From: Bacteroidales bacterium
GTDB taxonomy: Bacteria > Bacteroidota > Bacteroidia > Bacteroidales > UBA1715
Assembly (NCBI GenBank): GCA_031286165.1
Contig: JAITUU010000045.1
Coordinates: 1-64,000 of the forward strand
Reading direction: 5' to 3'
DNA: 64,000 bases
A model generated the notes under the pieces. The model was not told the origin of the DNA. It saw only the letters and a program-made list of their open reading frames with translations, and did no database searches. The position numbers were made by a program, and so were the translations under genes. Positions within the stretch are counted from its first letter, which is position 1, and each line of letters opens with the position of its first letter. Shown here in pieces: positions 50,138 through 57,179 of the stretch.

Positions 50138-50190
50138 GTCTGAAAATGGTCTTGAACCATGATTATAATAAGATTTTTAGGATTTATAGT
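50138..50190 (+). repeat. GTCTGAA-type dispersed repeat, copy C (left flank of GxxExxY gene)
   Basis: TGTCTGAAAATGGTCTTGAA then CCATGATTATAATAAGATTT. Matches copy D at 50589-50640 closely (GTCTTGAAC, TGATTATAATAAGATTT shared), as direct repeats on either side of the GxxExxY gene. Its last 7 bases extend into the 3' end of that gene. Confidence 0.75.
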
Positions 50191-50579
50191 TCCGGTTTGT
50201 ATTTTTTGTTAAATAATCGTTTGAATTGTAAAGAGTTTGTGCCAAAATTAATCAATAATCCCGTTTGCAAATTGTATGCTTCCAAGTAATTTATGGCTTG
50301 TGCTAAATGTATGTCTTCTAAATGAGTAAGTGCTTTTATTTCAACAGAAATTTCGTTTTCTACAAGAAAATCAACACGCCGCTGTCCTACATCAAAACCT
50401 TTGTAGAACAAAGGCATTTCAAATTCTCGTTGGTGCGATAGATTTTGCAAATTCATTTCCACCGAGAGTGCACGTTGATACACAACTTCTTGAAATCCAT
50501 TTCCAAGCGTGTTGTGTACCTCCATTGCACAGCCAATAATTCTATGCGTGAGTATATCTTGTTCTTCTTTTTGTATCAT
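50184..50579 (-). CDS. GxxExxY protein
   Basis: This 131-residue protein carries the family signature in GNGFQEVVYQRAL, with VDFLVENEISVEIKALTHLE, a PD-(D/E)XK-like core (Asp, then Glu-x-Lys), and QAINYLEAYNLQTGLLINFG. GxxExxY proteins are widespread, often repeated in the same genome and of unknown function; the core suggests a nuclease-like fold. It interrupts the trp operon between trpG and trpD, and is flanked by direct repeats, which suggests an inserted cassette. Confidence 0.88.
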   Translation of the reverse strand: MIQKEEQDILTHRIIGCAMEVHNTLGNGFQEVVYQRALSVEMNLQNLSHQREFEMPLFYKGFDVGQRRVDFLVENEISVEIKALTHLEDIHLAQAINYLEAYNLQTGLLINFGTNSLQFKRLFNKKYKPEL

Positions 50580-50588
50580 GCCGAAATA

Positions 50589-50640
50589 ATCTTGAAAAAT
50601 AGTCTTGAACTTTGATTATAATAAGATTTATAAGAGTATT
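50589..50640 (+). repeat. GTCTGAA-type dispersed repeat, copy D (right flank of GxxExxY gene)
   Basis: ATCTTGAAAAATAGTCTTGA then ACTTTGATTATAATAAGATT, direct repeat of copy C. It ends about 50 bases before copy E. Confidence 0.75.
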
Positions 50641-50688
50641 AGTTTTTTCAGTTTTAGAAATCAATGTTTTGATTTGTATGCTTTAATA

Positions 50689-50746
50689 ATAATCGTGAAA
50701 ATCTTTGCAATCTTATGAAAATCGTGGTGCAGACAATGATGCAGAC
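50689..50746 (-). repeat. GTCTGCACC-type dispersed repeat, copy E, forming the trpG 3' end
   Basis: On the minus strand GTCTGCATCATTGTCTGCAC then CACGATTTTCATAAGATTGC and AAAGATTTTCACGATT. It belongs to the same style of repeat as copies A-D but reads the opposite way. The head is a 12-base tandem duplication (GTCTGCATCATT, GTCTGCACCACG) that supplies the last codons of trpG. Confidence 0.6.
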
Positions 50747-51303
50747 AAGAAGTTTTGTAAAATTTCCTTCCCTTTCGGCGTTAGAATAGATTCGGGGTGG
50801 AATTGCACGCCGTGAACGTCATATTCTTTGTGTTTCAATGCCATGATAATGCCGTTTTCGTCCTCTGCGGTAATGTGCAGACAGGTGGGAAAGTTTTCTT
50901 TCGACACTGCCCACGAGTGATAGCGACCTACTTCTATGGTTTTTTCCAAACCGTTGAAAATATAATCGGGGTCTGTAATGTGTGCTTTGGTGCTAATGCC
51001 GTGATGCACTTCGGGTAAATTGAGTAACTGCGCTCCGAAGGCTTCGCCGATTGCCTGCTCGCCCAAGCACACGCCAAAAATAGGTTTTGTGGCTGCGAAG
51101 GCGCGAATGACATCGAGCAAAATGCCCGATTCGCAGGGAATGCCCGGACCGGGTGAAAGAATTATTTTGTCGAAACGCTCTATTTCTTTGAGCGTAATTT
51201 TATCGTTGCGATGTACCTCTACATCGCTGTAACCCAATTCTTTAATCAGGTGTACCAAATTGTAGGTAAATGAGTCGTAATTGTCGAAAACTAAAATTTT
51301 CAT
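50713..51303 (-). CDS. trpG: anthranilate synthase glutaminase component
   Basis: TrpG supplies ammonia from glutamine to TrpE. The 196-residue class I amidotransferase starts MKILVFDNYDSFTYNLVHLI; Cys79 is in GVCLGEQAIG (with Glu at the position usually His in GHQ, not a catalytic site), and His and Glu are in VHGVQFHPESIL. The protein ends LSASLSAPRFS, an end encoded by a dispersed repeat (copy E) in place of the usual short end. The catalytic triad is complete, so activity should be kept. Confidence 0.94.
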   Translation of the reverse strand: MKILVFDNYDSFTYNLVHLIKELGYSDVEVHRNDKITLKEIERFDKIILSPGPGIPCESGILLDVIRAFAATKPIFGVCLGEQAIGEAFGAQLLNLPEVHHGISTKAHITDPDYIFNGLEKTIEVGRYHSWAVSKENFPTCLHITAEDENGIIMALKHKEYDVHGVQFHPESILTPKGKEILQNFLSASLSAPRFS

Positions 51304-51348
51304 TGTTTTTGTAGTATGTTATTTGTGTAAATTAATTTTTTTTCAAAG

Positions 51349-52557
51349 TTATGCCAATTCTTGTTTTATAAAATTTTCCAGCACTTGTTTTTCGGGTAAT
51401 TGTATTAAATATTTTGATACGAACAGTTGTTCGTCCATTCCGGAAGTGGCGTATTCTACAAGTGTATTATCTTTGTCGCCGCATAAAATAATTCCAATTG
51501 GCGGATTATCGTATTCCGCCATTTCGTTTTTCTTGTAATAATTCAAATACAGGTTCATTTGCCCGGCATCGGCATGGTCAAATTCGTTGATTTTTAAGTC
51601 AATGAGAATGTGGCAACGGAGTATTCTGTGGTAAAAAACTAAATCTATGCGGTAATGACGATTATTGAACGTAATACGCTTTTGACGTGCTTCAAAGCAA
51701 AAACCGGTGCCAAGTTCAATTAAAAATTCTTGTAAATGATTGATTATTTGTTGTTCCAAATCCGTTTCGCTATATTCCGGCTTTTCACTTAAATCGAGAA
51801 AATCCAAAACGTATGGATTGCGCAGTATCTCGGTGTTGTTGGTGGGTTTACTATTTGTAATTTTTGCTACAATGGCACTTTTATTTGTTGATAAGGTTGT
51901 GCGTAAGGCTAATTGTGTTCCAATCGCGCGTTTTAAATCTCGTACACTCCAATTATTTTTTATTGTTTCTACTTCGTAAAAAAGTCGTTGTAATGGGTCG
52001 GAAATTCTGATTAATTCAACAAAATGTGTAAATGTTAGATTTGAGAGTAAATATTCGGGATTGAGATTATAACCGTCAAGTAAATCTGCTGTTTCAGATT
52101 TTGCAGTCAGCGACTGCAAAATTGTATTGTTCTCATTAATAGTGTTTTGTGATTTTACGGTCGCTGACCGTAAAATTGCAGTATCTTCATTAGTAATTGT
52201 TTCAGATTTTACGGACAGTGTTCGTAAAATTATATTTTCCTTATAATCAATGTGTTGTAGTTTTTTAGATACTATCGGTAAAAAGTGCGGATACGTAGAG
52301 TAAAAGTTACAGCAAATATATAATTGATTACCCGTCAAACCTTTTATATGTTTTACTTTCTCGGTAATATTTGCTATTAAATTCTCTCCATATTTAGCCC
52401 TATCTGCGCCGTTTTGTTCGTATTCCACTATATAATACCCAAAAATCCAATTGCGCAACGAAAGGAATTGATTAACCGATTTCGTGGCATAGGTTTGCAA
52501 AACACTGTGCGTGTGCGAAATGTTCTGCACAAGTTCATTGAAATTTTGTGTGTTCAT
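51349..52557 (-). CDS. DUF1016 (YhcG-type) PDDEXK nuclease-like protein with palindromic repeats
   Basis: The 402-residue protein has a DUF1016 N-terminal region (about 1-105), an insertion of three 18-residue repeats (about 107-163, each like NIILRTLSVKSETITNED) and a C-terminal nuclease domain (about 250-400) with YRIDLVFYHRI and ILIDLKINEFDHADAGQMNL, where the usual Glu of PDDEXK is Asp. PPIGIILCGDKDNTLVEYA is the family hallmark. Function unknown in most bacteria. Start chosen at 52557; the gene lies inside the trp operon region. Confidence 0.85.
   Translation of the reverse strand: MNTQNFNELVQNISHTHSVLQTYATKSVNQFLSLRNWIFGYYIVEYEQNGADRAKYGENLIANITEKVKHIKGLTGNQLYICCNFYSTYPHFLPIVSKKLQHIDYKENIILRTLSVKSETITNEDTAILRSATVKSQNTINENNTILQSLTAKSETADLLDGYNLNPEYLLSNLTFTHFVELIRISDPLQRLFYEVETIKNNWSVRDLKRAIGTQLALRTTLSTNKSAIVAKITNSKPTNNTEILRNPYVLDFLDLSEKPEYSETDLEQQIINHLQEFLIELGTGFCFEARQKRITFNNRHYRIDLVFYHRILRCHILIDLKINEFDHADAGQMNLYLNYYKKNEMAEYDNPPIGIILCGDKDNTLVEYATSGMDEQLFVSKYLIQLPEKQVLENFIKQELA
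52098..52230. repeat. three tandem 54-base palindrome-bearing repeats in the DUF1016 gene
   Basis: Palindromes of 25 bases start at 52098, 52152 and 52206, exactly 54 bases apart. Each has 11-base arms and a 3-base centre: ATTTTGCAGTC/GACTGCAAAAT, ATTTTACGGTC/GACCGTAAAAT and ATTTTACGGAC/GTTCGTAAAAT (one mismatch). The period is 18 codons, so the frame stays open. Arm sequences differ between copies while pairing is kept. Confidence 0.92.
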
Positions 52558-52575
52558 AGTTTTTTTTTATTATTT

Positions 52576-53433
52576 CTAATTCGTATATACTCCAAATTCA
52601 TTTTCAAATTTCGCACAATCTTCTATTGTGTTTTTGTTACAAAATTCAGTTATTATTTCATGTAATTTTACTTGTAAATCATTTCGTTTTTCATATAACA
52701 TGGATTCTTTTCTTGATAATTTTGAAAGTTCTTTGTTTATTTTTTTATACACTTCCGTATTTCTATATCGTTCTTCATATCTTTCTATCATTACAGAAAC
52801 TTCTGCAACTTCATGCACAAGAAGATCTAAAGAAGCACTATTTGCATTAGAAATCAAATCATATTCTTCAGCAACTTTAATTAATTGTTGTTTTTGTTGT
52901 TCATTAATATGTTTTTCTAAATATTCGCTTTTTTTGCTATATCTACTCATTTCAATATAAGATTCTGTACTTGAATGGAAATTGTTAAAATGAGAATTTA
53001 AGGCATGACGACCATATGGATCACGTAAATATTCTTCATATTGTTTTTTATGATTAAGACGATCCTGTTCTTTTTCAGCATTGATTTTTTCAGCAGCTTC
53101 CCTCAATGCCGTCCAAACAAACTGTTCAGCAGCATTTTCAGCATCCTTTTCTTTTCTTGTTATTTTCAGTACATCTTGTATTTCTTGTATTTCTTTTTTA
53201 TATGGATTTGATATATATATGTTGTTTTTTAAGTCATTATATTTCTCATTAATCTTTTTTATTTCGGAATAAATCCGCTCTATTTTTTTTACAATTCTTT
53301 CCGCTCTTTTTTGAGGGGTATAAAACACATTGAATACTACTATAATAGCCACAACTATTACGCTACCAATTATTATTATTTGTTTTTTGTTTTGTGTGAT
53401 TAATTCTTTCGTGCTTGTGATTAATTTTTTCAT
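52576..53433 (-). CDS. orphan coiled-coil membrane protein
   Basis: I did not recognise this 285-residue protein. It has one membrane helix near the N-terminus (about 20-37, IIIIGSVIVVAIIVVFNVFY) and then an almost entirely charged, coiled-coil-forming region rich in Lys, Glu, Asn and Tyr. Base use is visibly AT-richer (many Ile/Lys/Asn ATA and AAA codons) than in trp genes, a sign of transfer. It sits between two DUF1016 genes, 18 bases upstream of the intact one. Confidence 0.6.
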   Translation of the reverse strand: MKKLITSTKELITQNKKQIIIIGSVIVVAIIVVFNVFYTPQKRAERIVKKIERIYSEIKKINEKYNDLKNNIYISNPYKKEIQEIQDVLKITRKEKDAENAAEQFVWTALREAAEKINAEKEQDRLNHKKQYEEYLRDPYGRHALNSHFNNFHSSTESYIEMSRYSKKSEYLEKHINEQQKQQLIKVAEEYDLISNANSASLDLLVHEVAEVSVMIERYEERYRNTEVYKKINKELSKLSRKESMLYEKRNDLQVKLHEIITEFCNKNTIEDCAKFENEFGVYTN

Positions 53434-53500
53434 TTTTCTCCCTTATGTGTGTCGGGCGCAACGTTAAATATGTTAGTATTGAATTATTTCGTTCGGTTTG

Positions 53501-53525
53501 AACTCACAAGAATTTCTTGTGAGTT
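53501..53525. repeat. 25-base perfect palindrome
   Basis: AACTCACAAGAA (53501-53512), a single T, then TTCTTGTGAGTT. It lies just past the broken DUF1016 gene. No T-tract follows on either strand, so it is not an ordinary terminator. Confidence 0.8.
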
Positions 53526-53534
53526 GCTTTTGTG

Positions 53535-53559
53535 ATTTTGCAGACACTGTCCGCAAAAT
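53535..53559. repeat. ATTTTGC-type palindrome, remnant copy
   Basis: ATTTTGCAGACA, C, TGTCCGCAAAAT: same type and length as the three copies in the DUF1016 gene at 51349-52557, with one mismatch. It sits past the stop codon of the broken gene. Confidence 0.85.
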
Positions 53560-53612
53560 TATATTGTTCTCATTAGTAGTGGTTTGTAATCAATTTACTT
53601 TAATTAATAAAA

Positions 53613-53666
53613 CCGCCACAGCCTGTGGCGGAATGTCGTTTTCAAATTCCGCCACAACGTGTGGCG
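53613..53666. repeat. two CCGCCACA...TGTGGCGG palindromes
   Basis: CCGCCACAGCCTGTGGCGG at 53613-53631 and CGCCACAACGTGTGGCG at 53650-53666, in the end of the broken DUF1016 gene. They encode the PHVVAE and PQAVAV blocks of the protein, 12 codons apart in the same frame. Confidence 0.85.
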
Positions 53667-54018
53667 ATATTTGTTTTGATTCGGAGTAAAATTCATATAA
53701 TCGTTTCATATCCAACAAACTGCGTGGCGAAAATCCCTCTGTTTCGGGAAATTCGCTTTTCAAATCAGCCGACAGTTGTTCAACAACTCTACCTCCGTAA
53801 CCTTTTTCTAATTTTTCAACAGACAGGCGTTTTTCAATATTCCAATACAGTTGTGTTACCGAAGTACTTAACCGATTCGCAATCACCACACGGGTCATTT
53901 TTACTTCTGCGATTATTCCGCGAAGCATTTCGTTGTATTGGTTGGTAGAAATACCTGTTTCCATTGTTTTTGTATGTTGAATTTCGGTGTGTTTCATTGT
54001 TCAAGAACGTTTTAAATG

Positions 54019-55176
54019 TTAAAAAATTTCGTTGTTCCATAGGTTTTTCAAAAAATCTGTTACCGGAAAAACCTCAATACCGTTCATAATGCGAGGGCGA
54101 GGGTCAAATGAAACGGCAATTAATCGACACAGAGGAAAATCTTCTTGAAAAGCGCGTAATCCTTTCAGGTGTCGCGATTGTATTTCTTCTACCGATTTTA
54201 TTTCAATTGCTACGCGCCCCATACCAATAATTGCATCAATTTCGTAACCGGAACTTGTGTGCCAGTATGATAATTGTTCCTCTTTTTTGTTGTATGCTAT
54301 GTATGCAATGAGTTCTTGGATAATAAAATGTTCAAATGCGTGTCCAAAATCTGTTGAACCAAGTTGAATGTTGCGTCTATTTTGTAAATAATTGGCAATT
54401 CCAACATCGAAATAGTAAAATTTAGGTGCTTGAATACTACGGCGTTTTTGAGTGTGAGTGAAACTCGGAATCATATAACCGACAAGTGTGTCGATTAAAA
54501 TTTCAAAATATTCTTTTACCGTGCGGTAATCAATTCCGCAATCTTGTGCAATGTTTTTATATACAACTATTTCTCCATTTGAAAAAGCCGCTATTTCCAT
54601 GAATCGGGTAAATGATTTTAATTGGCGCGATAAGGCTTCTTCGCGAATTTCTTCGTTCAGATACACACCAATATACGCAGCCAAGCGATTCCAAGGGTCG
54701 GCAATTAAATAATGGCGCGGCAGTGTTCCGTAGCGTACCGCTTTTTGAATATCAAAATCAGGTATTTCGGCACTAACCAATGGATATAACACAGTTTTTA
54801 AGGCTCTGCCACCAAGTAAATTCGCTCCAAAACGTTTGAGTTTGCGAGGACTTGAACCACTTAAAATAAAACGAATATTTTTACGATATATGAGAGAATG
54901 AACTTCATCAAGCAGTTGTGGTATTTTTTGCACTTCGTCTATTACAACCACATCGCCAGCCTTCAACATTGCCAAATCTTCTTCGAGTAACGAGGGATTG
55001 CGTTGCAAACGTTCAAAATCTTTTGAACGAAGCAAATCGTAATACACTGCGTTAGGGTAGGTTTGATTTATCAACGTTGTTTTACCAACCTGACGCGCTC
55101 CCCACACAAATGTGCTATCGCCATATTCGTTATTCAAATCTACTATTCTCTTAATCATACTTTGTTGGTATTTCAT
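54019..55176 (-). CDS. AAA ATPase of the DUF4143 (AAA_14) family
   Basis: The 385-residue protein has Walker A GARQVGKTT (about 26-34), Walker B VVVIDEVQKIP (about 75-85) and sensor ILSGSSPRKL (about 103-112), followed by the DUF4143 domain (about 200-385) with FEHFIIQELIAY and a nuclease-like YEIDAIIGMGRVAIEIKS. Such genes are highly repeated in Bacteroidetes and archaea; function unknown. The start codon lies within an inverted-repeat array (55174-55221). No partner gene is recognised. It is the first gene of the foreign island. Confidence 0.88.
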   Translation of the reverse strand: MKYQQSMIKRIVDLNNEYGDSTFVWGARQVGKTTLINQTYPNAVYYDLLRSKDFERLQRNPSLLEEDLAMLKAGDVVVIDEVQKIPQLLDEVHSLIYRKNIRFILSGSSPRKLKRFGANLLGGRALKTVLYPLVSAEIPDFDIQKAVRYGTLPRHYLIADPWNRLAAYIGVYLNEEIREEALSRQLKSFTRFMEIAAFSNGEIVVYKNIAQDCGIDYRTVKEYFEILIDTLVGYMIPSFTHTQKRRSIQAPKFYYFDVGIANYLQNRRNIQLGSTDFGHAFEHFIIQELIAYIAYNKKEEQLSYWHTSSGYEIDAIIGMGRVAIEIKSVEEIQSRHLKGLRAFQEDFPLCRLIAVSFDPRPRIMNGIEVFPVTDFLKNLWNNEIF

Positions 55177-55221
55177 GATAAAACAACATATATATGTAGT
55201 TTTATCATGATAAAACTACAT
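55174..55221. promoter_or_regulatory. inverted-repeat operator-like array at the ATPase start codon
   Basis: A perfect 28-base palindrome (55194-55221) is centred on TTTTATCATGATAAAA. A third half-site, ATGATAAAAC, is at 55175-55184 and overlaps the start codon, giving copies at 55175, 55199 (reverse) and 55207. The layout looks like a binding site for a dimeric regulator, or for the ATPase itself. Confidence 0.7.
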
Positions 55222-55299
55222 TAAAACGCCACGAAGATATAAAATAAATCACTGAAAAACAAATCATTTCGGTGTTTTTTATTTTTGTTCTATGTTTTT

Positions 55300-55707
55300 T
55301 TACCATGTTAGTATTGCGTAGGTCAATACCGGCAAAAGAACAGCACTTATAATGAATAGTTTTATAAACACTTTGCTAAAAACTTTTCCGGCGAAAATTG
55401 TTAAACTTACAAAGGCAATAAACACAGCGTTTATAATGCCCACCAATAGTAATGCGTTTTCGGGTGCAGCGGCAAAAAATTCCCAGCCGCTGTAATACAA
55501 TACCCACATCATGCCGGCAATACCGCCCACAAAGAATAAGAGTGCGGCAATGAAATACAACCATAGGTAGGGAGCCATTTTCTCTATGTTCTCACGCATT
55601 TCTTCTTCGATTTGAGTAGGAGTTTCTGCTTCGGTAGGCGGTACTTCCGCAGCCTTTTTTGAGGTATAGAAAGTAGGGTTTATTATGTCTTTTGTAAAAT
55701 CTTTCAT
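55300..55707 (-). CDS. membrane protein between trpE and the island
   Basis: The 135-residue protein has an acidic cytoplasmic N-terminus (KKAAEVPPTEAETPTQIEEE) and three membrane helices (about 48-70, 79-99 and 110-132). I did not recognise it. It starts 11 bases after the trpE stop on the same strand, so it is in the trp transcript. Its role there is unknown. Confidence 0.65.
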   Translation of the reverse strand: MKDFTKDIINPTFYTSKKAAEVPPTEAETPTQIEEEMRENIEKMAPYLWLYFIAALLFFVGGIAGMMWVLYYSGWEFFAAAPENALLLVGIINAVFIAFVSLTIFAGKVFSKVFIKLFIISAVLLPVLTYAILTW

Positions 55708-55718
55708 AGAGTTTTTAC

Positions 55719-57122
55719 TTACAATTTTCCGCTTGCTTTGTCTATGGCACTTTTGAGTGCGCCAAGTTTATTATTCACTTCCTGCAATTCGCTGTGTTCG
55801 TTCGATTTTGCCACCACGCCCGCGCCGGCTTGGTAGTAGAGCGTGTTGTTTTTGCTCACAAAGGAACGAATGGTAATTGCCTGATTAAACGAACCATCGA
55901 AGCCTATAAAGCCTATACAACCGCCGTAAGGTCCGCGGTCGTGTGGTTCGAGTTGGTCTATAATTTGCATTGCTTTGATTTTGGGCGCACCGGTGAGTGT
56001 GCCGGCAGGAAAGGTGTCGGCAAAGAGTTTAATGCTGTTGCTGCCTGTGCGCAAGCGTCCGCTCACAGAACTTACCAAATGAATGACGTGCGAATAATAC
56101 TGCACTTCTTTGTAGGTTTCCACCACCACATTGTCGGTATTGCGGCTCAAATCGTTGCGTGCCAAATCCACCAACATGACGTGTTCGGCGTTTTCTTTGG
56201 GGTCTTTGAGCAATTTTTCGGCTAATTCAAAATCTTTTTCATCATCGCCCGTGCGTTTGAACGTACCGGCAATGGGGGAGATGTACGATTTCTGTTGCTT
56301 GGGGTTGATAACCAAATGCGCTTCGGGCGAAGATCCGAAAATACGAAAATCGGTAAAATCGAAATAATATAAGTAGGGCGAAGGGTTCACACTGCGCAGA
56401 GTGCGGTAGAGCGCAAAATCATCGCCTTTGTAACCTTGCGAAAAGCGGCGCGAAAGCACGATTTGAAACACATTGCCTTTGTAGCAATGTTCTTTTCCGG
56501 CACGCACCATGTCCATATATTGCTCATCGCTAATAGCACTTTTTTCTTCGCCTACGGCTTCAAAATCATACGTTGCTATGTTGTTGTTATTGAGTATATT
56601 CACAATTTCTTCAATGTTGCTCGTTTCGCCGTCCATCAAATTTTCGCTGATTACGAGTTCGTTGCGAAAGTGATTGATGGCAATAATGTATTTGAAGAGC
56701 GTGTAGTGAATGCCCGGCATAGCACCCGGCGGAGTTGCCTGCGCCGAAAATTGCACGTCTTCAAAATATTGCACAGCCTCATAACTTGTGTAGCCAAACA
56801 GTCCCACGCCATATTTTTCGTGGCTTTTATTGATATTGAAACTTTGTATGTATGCCTCAAATTCATTGGGCAGCGTATTTTTATCGGTAATGGGGATTTG
56901 TTTTTCCGTGCCGTCAGGGAATTTTTCGGTAATCACAAAGTTATTTGCCGAAAAACTTCCAATGGGGCAAAATCCGATGTAGGAAAAACTATTGTTGCTG
57001 CCGTGATAGTCGGAACTTTCGAGCAGCACCGATTGCGTGCCCAAATCACGGATTTTCAAGTAAATACCCACCGGCGTTTGCAAATCGGCAAGCATTTTTT
57101 TCGAGGTTGTTGTTATGTTCAT
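55719..57122 (-). CDS. trpE: anthranilate synthase component I
   Basis: TrpE makes anthranilate from chorismate with ammonia from TrpG. The 467-residue protein has the N-terminal domain with LLESSDYHGSNNSFSYIGFC (tryptophan feedback site type LLES) and the chorismate-binding core with NPSPYLYYFDF, GSSPEAHLV, PIAGTFKRTGDDEKD, LVDLARNDLSRN, FPAGTLTGAPKIKAM and the closing GAGVVAKSNEHSELQEV. Follows trpB by 57 bases. Confidence 0.96.
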   Translation of the reverse strand: MNITTTSKKMLADLQTPVGIYLKIRDLGTQSVLLESSDYHGSNNSFSYIGFCPIGSFSANNFVITEKFPDGTEKQIPITDKNTLPNEFEAYIQSFNINKSHEKYGVGLFGYTSYEAVQYFEDVQFSAQATPPGAMPGIHYTLFKYIIAINHFRNELVISENLMDGETSNIEEIVNILNNNNIATYDFEAVGEEKSAISDEQYMDMVRAGKEHCYKGNVFQIVLSRRFSQGYKGDDFALYRTLRSVNPSPYLYYFDFTDFRIFGSSPEAHLVINPKQQKSYISPIAGTFKRTGDDEKDFELAEKLLKDPKENAEHVMLVDLARNDLSRNTDNVVVETYKEVQYYSHVIHLVSSVSGRLRTGSNSIKLFADTFPAGTLTGAPKIKAMQIIDQLEPHDRGPYGGCIGFIGFDGSFNQAITIRSFVSKNNTLYYQAGAGVVAKSNEHSELQEVNNKLGALKSAIDKASGKL

Positions 57123-57179
57123 TGTTGTAATATTATTTTTGAACGCAGAGAGCGCAAATTACGCAGGCGTGCGCTGATT

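Larger units (their letters stand above)
53517..53997 (-). pseudogene. DUF1016 gene remnant: N-terminal half only
   Basis: The open frame 53590-53997 (135 residues) encodes a DUF1016 N-terminal domain of a different subtype from the intact gene (NQYNEMLRGIIAEVKMTRVV, LYWNIEKRLSVEKLEKGYGG, GFSPRSLLDMKRLYEFYSES) and stops after palindrome-encoded IPPQAVAVLLIKVN. About 30 bases beyond the stop, another frame reads TTNENNIILRTVSAKSQ, the same repeat peptide as in the intact gene. A frameshift or deletion has therefore cut off the nuclease domain, whose sequence is missing. Confidence 0.75.

Noticed and set aside
49061..50712. Small regulatory RNAs or riboswitches in the trp operon gaps
   Set aside because: The gap sequences are explained by members of one dispersed repeat family; no known riboswitch core was seen.
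52098..52230. CRISPR-like regular repeats
   Set aside because: The three repeats are 54 bases apart without unique spacers, lie in an open frame with an 18-residue period, and have no cas genes nearby.
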